From: an uncultured Rhodoferax sp.
GTDB taxonomy: Bacteria > Pseudomonadota > Gammaproteobacteria > Burkholderiales > Burkholderiaceae_C
Length of the DNA stretch: 64,000 bases
Reading direction: 5' to 3'
NCBI RefSeq assembly: GCF_946221635.1
Contig: NZ_CAMIHB010000020.1
Coordinates: forward strand, 1-64,000
Shown here piece after piece: positions 24,855 through 32,481 of this stretch. The position numbers and the translations under genes were made by a program. Each line of letters starts with the position of its first letter. Positions within the stretch are counted from its first letter, which is position 1. Under the pieces are notes generated by a model. It made no database searches. It was not told the DNA's origin and saw nothing but the letters and a program-made list of their open reading frames with translations.

Positions 24855-25634
24855 ATGGACCACCTTCTGCGTCTTGTTGTTGGCATCGTCATGTGCTGCG
24901 TGGTGCAAACGGCATGGGCCTGCCCACTCCTCGTGGTCTATAGCGACCAGGCCTCCCCGCCCTACTACCTGGGCGACGGCGAGACCATTCCCCCCAACCC
25001 CGGCATCGCCGTTGAACTGGTGAACCAGGCCGCCGCCAAGATGGGTTGCAAGGTCGAGTGGAAACGCCTGCCCGGCCGCCGTGCCCTGCGCGAGCTGGAA
25101 AGCGGCACCGCCCAGGCCATGCTCCTGCTCTCTTACACCCCCGAGCGCGCGGCCTACGCCGCCTACCCCATGCAGGGCGACGCACCCGACCCCAGCTACA
25201 GCCTGGCCACGTTGAGCTACAGCGTTTATGTCAAAGCCGGCTCCAGCTTCAAGTGGGACAACAAGCAGTTCACCCCCGCGCAGGGCCTGGTGGGCGTGAA
25301 CTCGGGCTACTCGGTGGCGGACGAGGTGCGCAAACTCGGCTCCACGGTAGAAGAAGCCCCCAGCACCGCCAACAACCTGCAAAAGCTGCTCATGGGCCGC
25401 ATCAGCGCCTATGTGGGGCAAGACCTGCAGGTCGATCTGGCCATCGAGGACAAGCGCATCACCGGTGTGCAAAAAATGCCCATGCCGTTCTCGTCCAAGG
25501 ACTACTACCTGCCCTTTTCCAAACAGTTCTTCGACAAATCACCCGCCAGCGTCCACCAGCTCTGGAAGTACCTGGCCGAGGCGCGCAAGACCCACGGCAA
25601 GGCGCTGGTCAAGAAGTACCTGGACCTGTACTAG
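24855..25634 (+). CDS. periplasmic solute-binding protein, SBP_bac_3 type
   Basis: The 259-residue protein has a signal peptide cleaved near TAWA-CPLL and a type II periplasmic-binding fold. The first lobe includes YSDQASPPYYLGDG and GIAVELVNQAAAKMGCKVEW, and the hinge is near VGVNSGYSVADEVRKLG. No transporter genes adjoin it. It could be an orphan amino-acid-type binding protein or a signalling protein for a distant partner. A paralogous permease elsewhere is an untested possibility. Confidence 0.82.
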   Translation: MDHLLRLVVGIVMCCVVQTAWACPLLVVYSDQASPPYYLGDGETIPPNPGIAVELVNQAAAKMGCKVEWKRLPGRRALRELESGTAQAMLLLSYTPERAAYAAYPMQGDAPDPSYSLATLSYSVYVKAGSSFKWDNKQFTPAQGLVGVNSGYSVADEVRKLGSTVEEAPSTANNLQKLLMGRISAYVGQDLQVDLAIEDKRITGVQKMPMPFSSKDYYLPFSKQFFDKSPASVHQLWKYLAEARKTHGKALVKKYLDLY

Positions 25635-25709
25635 CGCGTCGCCCGCCCGGGGCCATTCCAAATCGATAAGAATCGACCCCCAGGCCCATTTCAACCCGGG
25701 GTATTTGCC

Positions 25710-26177
25710 ATGAACCAACTTCTTGCTTCCGTGCTGCTGAGCAGCCTTGCACTGGCCGCCAGCGCCGAAACCGTGGGCAGCGTCAGCACCACCTTCAAAC
25801 TCCTCAGCCCCAACGACAAGGTGGTCGTCGACGTGTTTGACGACCCGGCCGTAGAGGGCGTGGCCTGCTACCTGTCGCACGCCAAGACCGGCGGCTATGC
25901 CGGCGCGCTGGGCCTGGCCGAAGACACGTCCGACGCATCCGTGGCCTGCCGCCAGGTCGGCCCCATCAGCTTCAAGGAGAAGATCGACAAGCAGGACGAA
26001 GTGTTCAACTCCCGCGCCTCCTTCCTCTTCAAGCATGTGCGCGTGGTGCGCATGGTGGACGTGAAACGCAACACCCTGGTCTACCTGTCGTACTCCGACA
26101 AGATCATCGACGGCAGCCCCAAAAACAGCGTCACCGCCGTGCCCGTGCCGGCCGAGTTGCCCATTCCGGTGAAGTAA
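25710..26177 (+). CDS. creA: CreA family protein
   Basis: The 155-residue exported protein has a signal peptide (LLASVLLSSLALAASA) and the CreA core: VGSVSTTFKLLSPNDKVVVDVFDDP, VEGVACYLSHAKTGG and SASFLF-like NSRASFLFKHVRVVRMVD. Length and order match E. coli CreA, whose function is unknown. It is preceded by a short gap after the binding-protein gene and probably has its own promoter. Confidence 0.9.
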   Translation: MNQLLASVLLSSLALAASAETVGSVSTTFKLLSPNDKVVVDVFDDPAVEGVACYLSHAKTGGYAGALGLAEDTSDASVACRQVGPISFKEKIDKQDEVFNSRASFLFKHVRVVRMVDVKRNTLVYLSYSDKIIDGSPKNSVTAVPVPAELPIPVK

Positions 26178-26188
26178 CAGCCATCAGT

Positions 26189-26251
26189 ATCTATTCGTAA
26201 TGTGCATTAAATGATTGATTTATAAAGGATTTTATAAAAATAAATCTATTC
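26189..26251. promoter_or_regulatory. AT-rich promoter/operator region upstream of the YjjJ-like kinase
   Basis: Two direct copies of ATCTATTC lie at 26189 and 26244. A 7-base inverted repeat GATTTAT / ATAAATC lies at 26217-26223 and 26240-26246, enclosing the palindrome TTTTATAAAA (26230-26239). The segment stands out as AT-rich and probably serves autoregulation by the N-terminal winged helix of the downstream protein. Confidence 0.45.
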
Positions 26252-26263
26252 ATATAATCATTC

Positions 26264-27634
26264 ATGCCCGCCGCCCCAGACCTCTCCGCCAGCATCTTGC
26301 AAGCCCTGCGCCGGCAGGGCGGCGCGCTCAGCAGTGCCGAGCTGCAAACGGCATTGCGCGTGAGCCAGCCCACCGTGTCGCGCGCGTTGGCCCCGCTCAT
26401 CCAGGCGGGCGAGGTGCAAAAGGTGGGCGCCGCCCGCAAGCAGCGTTATGTGCTGCCGCGCACCGTGCGCGACGTGGGCCGCAGCGTGCCCATCATGCGC
26501 ATCAACGCACAAGGCCAGCCCAGCCCGTTCGGCCGCATGGTGCCCCTGGCCAGCGGCGCCGTGTGGGTGGACGAAGAAGACGGCCTCTCCAAACGTTTTG
26601 ATGGCCTGCCCTGGTTTCTGGACGACATGCGCCCCCAGGGCTTCATGGGCCGCACCTTTGCCCACACCCACCCCGAGCTGCAGTTGGGCAACGACCCCCG
26701 CTTCTGGAGCGATGACGACGTGCTGCGCGCCCTGGCCCTGTGTGGCGACGACCTGCCCGGCAACCTGGTGGTGGGTGAGGCCGCGTTTGCCCGCTTTCAC
26801 ACCCTGCCCCAGCGCGCCAGCCGCGCAGCATCGCCTGCCGACTACCCGGCCCTGGCCGACGCGGCCATGCAAGGCACCATGGGCGGCTCGTCCGCCGGGG
26901 GCGAGCAGCCCAAGTTCTGCACGATAGTGGCCGGCAGCGCAGCGGGAGACACATCCGGCGACGCCGCCCGCCATGTGCTGGTCAAGTTCTCCCCCGCAGG
27001 CAACGCCCCCACCGACCAACGCACCCGCGACCTGCTGGTCTGCGAACACCTGGCCTTGCAAACGCTGGCCAGCGCAGGCATTGCCGCCGCCGCCAGCTGC
27101 ATCCACACCGGCGCGGGCCGCGTGTTTCTGGAGGTGGAGCGGTTTGACCGCACCCCCATCAATGCCGCCAACCCGCAGGGCCTGGGGCGCATCGGCATGG
27201 TGTCGCTCATGGTGTACGACGCCGAATACGTAGGTGCCATGGACAACTGGGCCGCCACCGCCAACCGCATGCAAGAGCGCGGGCTGCTGCGCCCGGCCGA
27301 TGCGCGCACCCTGCGCCTGCTGGAGGCCTTTGGCGAGCTGATTGCCAACACCGACCGGCACTACGGCAACATCTCCCTGCTGTTGGACGATGACGACTGG
27401 GCCTTGGCCCCCGCCTATGACATGCTGCCCATGCTCTACGCCCCCGTGGGCGGCGAGCTGGTGCCGCGCAACTTTGCCGACCGCCCCCTGCAGCCCACCG
27501 CCGCCACCCTGCCCGAATGGCCGCAGGCCCTGGCCCTGGCCCGCAGCTTCTGGGCGGCGGCAGCGGCAGATGTGCGTATCTCCGCAGGCTTTAGGCAGAT
27601 TGCGGTGGAGAATTTAAGCCATATCAGCCGCTAG
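26264..27634 (+). CDS. HipA-family kinase with N-terminal winged helix (YjjJ-like)
   Basis: The 456-residue protein fuses an N-terminal winged HTH (ELQTALRVSQPTVSRALAPLIQAGEVQKVG, residues 23-52) to a HipA kinase. Visible are TMGGSSAGGEQPKFC (P-loop-like), the catalytic loop ELIANTDRHYGNISLLLDD, and the metal-binding aspartate in APAYDMLPMLY. E. coli YjjJ has the same architecture and acts as a toxin without an adjacent antitoxin, so the fused HTH may take the antitoxin's DNA-binding role. The stop TAG is completed by the first bases of a 42-bp repeat. Confidence 0.87.
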   Translation: MPAAPDLSASILQALRRQGGALSSAELQTALRVSQPTVSRALAPLIQAGEVQKVGAARKQRYVLPRTVRDVGRSVPIMRINAQGQPSPFGRMVPLASGAVWVDEEDGLSKRFDGLPWFLDDMRPQGFMGRTFAHTHPELQLGNDPRFWSDDDVLRALALCGDDLPGNLVVGEAAFARFHTLPQRASRAASPADYPALADAAMQGTMGGSSAGGEQPKFCTIVAGSAAGDTSGDAARHVLVKFSPAGNAPTDQRTRDLLVCEHLALQTLASAGIAAAASCIHTGAGRVFLEVERFDRTPINAANPQGLGRIGMVSLMVYDAEYVGAMDNWAATANRMQERGLLRPADARTLRLLEAFGELIANTDRHYGNISLLLDDDDWALAPAYDMLPMLYAPVGGELVPRNFADRPLQPTAATLPEWPQALALARSFWAAAAADVRISAGFRQIAVENLSHISR

Positions 27635-27674
27635 CCCCCGTGAAATATGCGCAAGCAGCTATCAAATCATGAGC
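27633..27674 (+). repeat. 42-bp dispersed repeat, copy 6, supplying a stop and a start codon
   Basis: The copy begins AGCCCCCGTG and ends GCTATCAAATCATGAGC. Its first two bases complete the TAG stop of the YjjJ-like gene, and the ATG near its end (27669) is the start of the YdeI-like gene. In other copies that ATG position reads TTGATAGC, so a small change in the hairpin arm created the start codon. Confidence 0.8.
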
Positions 27675-28235
27675 AAACCAAGGCACCACAGCTTTGAAAC
27701 CCCCGAGCAGCTGCACGCCTGGCTGCGGGCCCACCACGCCAGCGAGGCCGAGCTGTGGGTGCGCATCTTCAAAAAAGGCACCGGCCAAGCCACGGTGACG
27801 TGGGACGACTGCGTCATTGCCGCCCTCACCTGGGGCTGGATCGATGGCATTCGCAAATCGCTGGACGAGGCATCCTTCCTGCAACGCATGACGCCGCGCC
27901 GCGCGCGCTCCGGCTGGTCGCAAAAGAACGTGCAGCACGCCGAGCGGCTGATTGCCGAGGGGCTGATGCAAGCCCCCGGCCTGGCCCAGGTAGAGGCCGC
28001 CCGCGCCGACGGCCGCTGGGACAGCGCCTACGCCGGTAGCGCAGATATGGTGATCCCCGAAGACTTTTTGGCGGCGCTGCAGCAAGACCCCGCTGCATTG
28101 GCCTTCTACGCCACCCTCAAGCGGCAGCAGCTGTTCACCATCTACTACCGCCTCACCAGCGCCAAGCGGGCGGAAACGCGGGAGAGGCGGATGGCGGAAA
28201 TACTGGCGAAGCTGGGGCGGGGCGAGAGTTTCTGA
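27669..28235 (+). CDS. YdeI/OmpD-associated family protein
   Basis: The 188-residue protein has an HSFETPEQLHAWLRAHHASEAELWVRIFKK opening, a WDDCVIAALTWGWIDGIRKSLD core, and a C-terminal basic YRLTSAKRAETRERRMAEILAKL helix. This is the YdeI family layout. Members are conserved in bacteria and linked to membrane stress or antimicrobial-peptide resistance; no enzyme activity is established. Its ATG lies inside a 42-bp repeat and has no clear Shine-Dalgarno sequence. Its expression may therefore depend on read-through from the YjjJ-like gene. Confidence 0.83.
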   Translation: MSKPRHHSFETPEQLHAWLRAHHASEAELWVRIFKKGTGQATVTWDDCVIAALTWGWIDGIRKSLDEASFLQRMTPRRARSGWSQKNVQHAERLIAEGLMQAPGLAQVEAARADGRWDSAYAGSADMVIPEDFLAALQQDPAALAFYATLKRQQLFTIYYRLTSAKRAETRERRMAEILAKLGRGESF

Positions 28236-28256
28236 CCGCGGGCAGGGCCACACGGC

Positions 28257-28874
28257 TCAGCCCGTAGTTGGCCCCTGCAACTCCGCAAACTTGGCCGCCA
28301 TCGTGGGGTTGCCGCGGGTTAGCTTTTTGATCGTCAGGTCGTCGGCCTTGTCGTTGGCCAGGCGCAGGTTGTTGGCGGACTTGTGCAGCGCTTCCTTGGT
28401 TTTCTCCAGGTCCTTGATGGCTTCGTCGATGCGCTTCACGGCTTCTTCAAAGCCCTCAGAGGCTAGGCGCCAGTTGCGGCCAAACGCGGTTTTGAATTCG
28501 TCCAGCTGCGTCTCGAATTTGGTGATGTCCAGGTTCTGCGAGCGCACCAGCGCCAGCTCGGATTTGTATTTCAGCGAATTCAACGCAGCATTGCGCAGCA
28601 GCGTGATCAGCGGCACAAAGAACTGCGGCCGCACCACATACATCTTGGGGTAGCGGTGCGACACATCCACGATGCCGCTGTTGTACAGCTCGCTCTCCGG
28701 CTCCAGCAGGGACACCAGCACCGCGTATTCGCACGCCTTCTCGGTGCGGTCCTTGTCCAGCTCAAGGATCTCACCAATGAGTACAACAAGCTCGGCGTGG
28801 TGGTTAGCTACGACTTGGCACAAACCAGAGGGTGACTGCATATTTCGCCGCTCGCCACAAATTGCGGGCGACAT
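28257..28874 (-). pseudogene. 5'-truncated DUF2130 protein gene at the island edge
   Basis: From about 28770 to the stop, the product matches the C-terminal part of DUF2130 proteins. Visible are DKDRTEKACEYAVLVSLLEPE, YPKMYVVRPQFFVPLITLLRN, and NNLRLANDKADDLTIKKLTRGNPTMAAKFAEL. Full-length relatives are roughly 400-450 residues, but here about 205 are open and only about 165 are recognisable. The first 40 residues look unrelated. The N-terminal half has been replaced by the defence island that starts right of it, so this is a remnant. Confidence 0.75.
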
Positions 28875-28945
28875 GAGCGCGGATCACCCACAGCAATGAT
28901 CATCCTGTTGCTGTAGACTGGCTCAACAAAAAGGGAGGTTTCACA

Positions 28946-29359
28946 ATGGCTGATCCACGCGCATTCATTAGCTTCGACTTCGACAATAACAGCACGGAGA
29001 AAACACTCTTCGCTGGTCAGGCGAAGAACTCACGGACCCCGTTCGACATTCAGGACTGGTCTTCCAAGTCGAGCCTTCCGCAGGCCGAATGGGAAGCTCT
29101 GATTAAGAACAAGATCAACAAGTGCAATATGCTGATCGTTTTGGTCGGCAAGAAGATGGCGACGGCCACAGGTGTGCCCAAAGAGATCAAGATGGCCAAA
29201 GACCAAAATGTTCCGGTGTTTGGTGTGTATGTTGGCGGCGCAGATTCCTCAAGCACGCTCCCCGACGGCCTGCAACGCAATCGCACAATTGCTTGGAACT
29301 GGGAGGAGATCGCCTCAGCGATCGATCAGGTCATGGGCGAAGGCAAGAACAAGCCTTAA
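28946..29359 (+). CDS. TIR-like domain protein (ThsB/DUF1863-type)
   Basis: The 137-residue single-domain protein starts AFISFDFDNN. It continues with the strand-helix pattern FDIQDWSS, WEALIKNKINKCNMLIVLVGKK and VPKEIKMAKDQNVPVFGVYVGG, the arrangement of MTH538/ThsB-type TIR-like domains. Such proteins make cyclic ADP-ribose-type signals from NAD when phage is sensed. GGGAGG seven bases upstream supports the start. The caspase gene follows after eight bases. I propose it is the signal-making or sensing half of a TIR-caspase defence pair. The codon use is more AT-rich than in flanking genes. Confidence 0.78.
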   Translation: MADPRAFISFDFDNNSTEKTLFAGQAKNSRTPFDIQDWSSKSSLPQAEWEALIKNKINKCNMLIVLVGKKMATATGVPKEIKMAKDQNVPVFGVYVGGADSSSTLPDGLQRNRTIAWNWEEIASAIDQVMGEGKNKP

Positions 29360-29367
29360 GGTAGACC

Positions 29368-30315
29368 ATGCGCAAAGCACTTGTCGTTGGCATAAATGAT
29401 TACCCGAACTCGCCGCTTACAGGTTGTGTAAATGATGCGTTATCGATTGCGGCCTTGCTTGAGGTTGATGGAGACGGGTCGCCCAATTGCAGTGTTCGCC
29501 TTATAACGAGTCCAAGCACACCTATCACGAGGGCTGTGCTGCGAGAGGCAATTGATAACCTCTTCTCTGGCGATCCAGACATGGCTGTCCTGTTCTTCGC
29601 AGGTCACGGATACATCAAAAGTACGGGGGGGTACTTGGTGACTGTGGATGCAAAGAAGTATGACGAAGGTGTCTCAATGGACGAGGTGCTAGTGCTCGCA
29701 AACCAATCTCGGGCAAAGAACAAGGTTGTCATCCTTGATTGCTGCCACTCTGGTGCGATGGCCGCCCCGGCCCTATCTGGAAGTTCCACGGCACAACTCT
29801 CCGAAGGACTTTCCGTACTGACTGCCAGTCGGGACAATGAGTCCTCTCTCGAAGTCAATGGTTCAGGAGTCTTTACTTCATTGATTTCTGACGCCCTCCG
29901 CGGTGGAGCGGCAGACTTGCGTGGAAACATAACGCCAGGCTCTTTATACGCTTACGTTGATGAGGCACTTGGCGCTTGGGATCAGCGTCCAATTTTTCGG
30001 ACCAACGTCACTAGTTTTGCAAAGTTACGAAAAATTCCACCCAAGGTTCCATTTGAAGTCTTGCGAAAAATTACGCAGTACTTCGCCATACCAGATGCCG
30101 AGCACAAACTCGATCCGTCATACGAGGATACAGATCCAAGCGCCAACTTAGCCAAGGTTAAGATTTTTAAGGACTTGCAGAAGCTCCAAAGTGTTGGCCT
30201 CGTAGTACCAGTTGATGCAGAGTTCATGTACTTTGCTGCCATCAATTCAACTTCATGCCGCTTGACCGCGCTGGGATACCAGTACTGGCGGCTCGTGAAC
30301 GAAAAGAAGCTTTAG
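29368..30315 (+). CDS. caspase-like protease (peptidase C14) of a TIR-associated defence system
   Basis: The 315-residue protein opens RKALVVGINDYPNSPLTGCVNDA, the metacaspase-type first strand. The catalytic dyad is visible as His80 in LFFAGHGY and Cys126 in ILDCCHSG. After about residue 240 a separate domain follows (KDLQKLQSVGLVVPVDAEFMYF ... RLTALGYQYWRLV) with a winged-helix-like look, possibly the ligand or substrate module. In type IV Thoeris, a TIR-made nucleotide activates a caspase-like protease that degrades cell proteins. Its position between two TIR genes fits that role; direct evidence is absent. Confidence 0.82.
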   Translation: MRKALVVGINDYPNSPLTGCVNDALSIAALLEVDGDGSPNCSVRLITSPSTPITRAVLREAIDNLFSGDPDMAVLFFAGHGYIKSTGGYLVTVDAKKYDEGVSMDEVLVLANQSRAKNKVVILDCCHSGAMAAPALSGSSTAQLSEGLSVLTASRDNESSLEVNGSGVFTSLISDALRGGAADLRGNITPGSLYAYVDEALGAWDQRPIFRTNVTSFAKLRKIPPKVPFEVLRKITQYFAIPDAEHKLDPSYEDTDPSANLAKVKIFKDLQKLQSVGLVVPVDAEFMYFAAINSTSCRLTALGYQYWRLVNEKKL

Positions 30316-30328
30316 GCTCGGAGATGAG

Positions 30329-31129
30329 ATGTACCGCGGATTTGATATATCGCTTAGTGACGCCTGGTTTGATCAGAGGCAACAGGCGCGCGCAGCCGGG
30401 GAAGAAGTCTTTGAGGCGAACAAGAAGATTGCAAGGCAATCGCTCAATTCATTGAGAGATTCATCGGGCGACCTGATGGCAGGCGAGATCATGGCGGAAT
30501 GGTTCCCGGACGTGAAACCACACGTCTTTATTTCGCATTCCCACCAGGATAGCGCTCACGCTATCACGATGGCCGGCTGGCTTAAACGTCAATTCGGCCT
30601 AATTGCATTTGTCGACTCCTGCGCTTGGGGTTATGCAGATGAGTTGCTTGCAGATATCGACAAGAAGTATTGTTACCAAGCAGAAAAGGGAACCTATGAC
30701 TACCAGATGAGGAACAAATCTACAGCTCACGTTCACATCATGCTTAATAGCGCGCTGATGCGACTTGTGAATTCGTCGGAATGCCTGTTTTTCATCAATA
30801 CCCCAAATTCCATATCGACTCAAACGTACATCAAGTCAGAACAAACTACGGCTTCGCCGTGGTTGTTCTCTGAGCTGACTATCAGCAAGTTAATTCAAAG
30901 ACGCGTTCCGAGTGAGCATCGAGGCGGAAAGCTAATTCTCAAATCAGCGAGGACACTTGACGCAGCCATGGAGTCCCTTGGTGTTCAGTACCCTGCCGAT
31001 ACGCGACACCTGACGCGACTGGGCGCCACCGATTTGGCTGATTGGGACAAAAAGGTTCCTCAGGTTCCTGTCGATCCAGCCACCGCGCTTGATGCTCTAT
31101 ACGACCTCACACCTCTGAAAAGTCACTAA
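30329..31129 (+). CDS. TIR domain protein, third gene of the TIR-caspase operon
   Basis: The 266-residue protein has about 60 helical N-terminal residues (AWFDQRQQARAAGEEVFEANKK). A TIR-like domain at about 63-190 follows: PHVFISHSHQDSAHAITMAGWL, then LNSALMRLVNSSECLFFINTPN, and a WLFSELTISKLIQRR segment that may hold the catalytic glutamate. It starts 13 bases after the caspase gene with GGAG upstream. A second TIR in the same transcript is unusual. It could be a sensor, a second signal maker or a regulator. Confidence 0.75.
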   Translation: MYRGFDISLSDAWFDQRQQARAAGEEVFEANKKIARQSLNSLRDSSGDLMAGEIMAEWFPDVKPHVFISHSHQDSAHAITMAGWLKRQFGLIAFVDSCAWGYADELLADIDKKYCYQAEKGTYDYQMRNKSTAHVHIMLNSALMRLVNSSECLFFINTPNSISTQTYIKSEQTTASPWLFSELTISKLIQRRVPSEHRGGKLILKSARTLDAAMESLGVQYPADTRHLTRLGATDLADWDKKVPQVPVDPATALDALYDLTPLKSH

Positions 31130-31218
31130 GGGTGTCTCAAAATCAGCTTCACTCATGACCTGTGGTTGTCTCCAGTTAGTGAACATGATTGAGCCTGGGC
31201 ATTAGAAAATCCCGGCAG

Positions 31219-31719
31219 CTACTGTAGCCACATGGACAAGGCCAGCAGCAGGTACAGAAGACCAAACGTAACTGGTACCCAGTTTTCGACATGCGTCAGG
31301 GGCAAATACAGGTTCTCGTCTTTGCCTTCACCAAGGGCAACCCATTCGGCTGCATAGGGCGCCAAAGGCAACATATCCTCGATCTCGTGCACGACTTTGA
31401 ACTTGCCTGAGTTCAGTTGCCTGTACGACTTCACAATGCGCCACCAGACATAACACAGCATCCATACCGCAAGGAAAGGAAGGTAGCCCATGGCGCTACG
31501 CGCAAGAATCCCCTCCTTCAGCAGCACAGTGAACGCCGTGATTAACGCAGTGTGGACACCAATAAAAAAGGTGTTAGCGAGAGCGCGTCGGGCACTGATG
31601 CGGTCTGCCATTTCGACATAGAGCTTGTACTGTTCAAACAAGTGCTTTTCGTACTCACTGCCATACTTCACTTTGTCAGCCCCCATCAGGGAGTCTGCAA
31701 GGGTCTTGTTGCGAGTCAT
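31219..31719 (-). CDS. small multi-spanning membrane protein paired with a TIR gene (SLATT/RipA-like)
   Basis: The 166-residue protein has a cytoplasmic helix with YKLYVEMADRISARRALANTFF leading into the first membrane helix. A second segment GYLPFLAVWMLCYVWW and a final VPVTFGLLYLLLALSMWL follow. The aromatic/RR-rich helix before the first span resembles SLATT-type or RipA-type membrane proteins that accompany defence genes. It starts two bases after the TIR stop (ATG 31719 with GGGG upstream); an overlapping ATG at 31731 is possible. A pore or membrane-damaging effector role is inferred from context. Confidence 0.7.
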   Translation of the reverse strand: MTRNKTLADSLMGADKVKYGSEYEKHLFEQYKLYVEMADRISARRALANTFFIGVHTALITAFTVLLKEGILARSAMGYLPFLAVWMLCYVWWRIVKSYRQLNSGKFKVVHEIEDMLPLAPYAAEWVALGEGKDENLYLPLTHVENWVPVTFGLLYLLLALSMWLQ

Positions 31720-31721
31720 AT

Positions 31722-32135
31722 CTAACCCCATTTGCGGATTGCGGCAACGATGCTTTCGGTGTTCCAGCCAACGATTTCATCCGCTGCATCCTGCACAACC
31801 GACGACATGTTGGTTTGTGCCCATGGGCGAATGGCAATGATCGGTTTCGAATTCGAGAACTCGCTCTTGGCTATTTTGATTTCCTTGTTGATCCATTCAC
31901 TGTACGTGGAGTACACGCCTGCCATGATGAGAACAACGCTGGCCGGCTTCATCTGGTTGTAGATCGCCTGATACAGCGCGGCACTGGTGGGCGCGTTATG
32001 AATCGGATCATCCTTTGGGACCGAGCAGTTGTTGAAGGAAAAGTAACCACGCGCATTCAACAGCTTTACGAGATTGTCGTAAGCATCGCTGTAGGTCCAT
32101 GAGTGGCTAATGAAAAGGTTGTAAGTATTGGCCAA
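31722..32135 (-). CDS. ThsB-like TIR protein (MTH538/DUF1863 family)
   Basis: The 137-residue protein reads NTYNLFISHSWTYSDAYDNLVKLL and has VPKDDPIHNAPTSAALYQAIYNQ. It then has SVVLIMAGVYSTYSEWINKEIKIAKSEF and KPIIAIRPWAQ, a close match to the ThsB/MTH538 pattern. It begins with TTG, supported by GGGAG six bases upstream, and no in-frame ATG lies near. It should sense infection and make an NAD-derived signal for the membrane protein encoded directly downstream. The pair converges on the TIR-caspase operon. Confidence 0.82.
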   Translation of the reverse strand: MANTYNLFISHSWTYSDAYDNLVKLLNARGYFSFNNCSVPKDDPIHNAPTSAALYQAIYNQMKPASVVLIMAGVYSTYSEWINKEIKIAKSEFSNSKPIIAIRPWAQTNMSSVVQDAADEIVGWNTESIVAAIRKWG

Positions 32136-32481
32136 GATGTGCTCCCAGTAATGTTCATCGGTGACAGTTCTGCACGAGGGAAAGTTTGTGCTGGATCAGT
32201 CTGAGGTTGGTCTCGCCAACCCCGGAAAAAGAATAGCACCTGACGGGATAGGCGCACAATAAAAACGTGTCCAGTTGACGAAAAGCGTAGAGGGGAGAAA
32301 TTGGCGCTTACGTTGAAACGCTTTGAAATTTTTGCCGCTGTCGCGAACCGTCTTCTTCCAGTCTAAGCCTTGAAAACTGCCAAAGCTCACTCTGTCGATT
32401 TGATTGATCACTGAGCTGTCCTCCTTTAAGTTGCCATTCGTTTTTGGGTCGCTTTTGAATGCACACAGCACTACAGAATCG
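32136..32481. other. 346-bp gene-free segment at the right edge of the island
   Basis: The stretch is AT-richer than the chromosome and contains the likely promoter of the minus-strand TIR/membrane pair. A 107-codon minus-strand frame (32196-32519) runs through it and into the helicase remnant. It has no recognisable domain and unconvincing codon use, so I do not call it. No repeat or insertion-sequence end was recognised. Confidence 0.5.

Noticed and set aside
28257..28874. Treating the DUF2130 fragment as an intact 205-residue gene
   Set aside because: Only the C-terminal part matches the family, the first 40 residues do not, and the break coincides with the island edge.
31131..31218. Segment beginning GGGTGTCTCAAAATC as a possible insertion-sequence end
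   Set aside because: Only one end-like sequence was found, with no matching inverted copy, target duplication or transposase.
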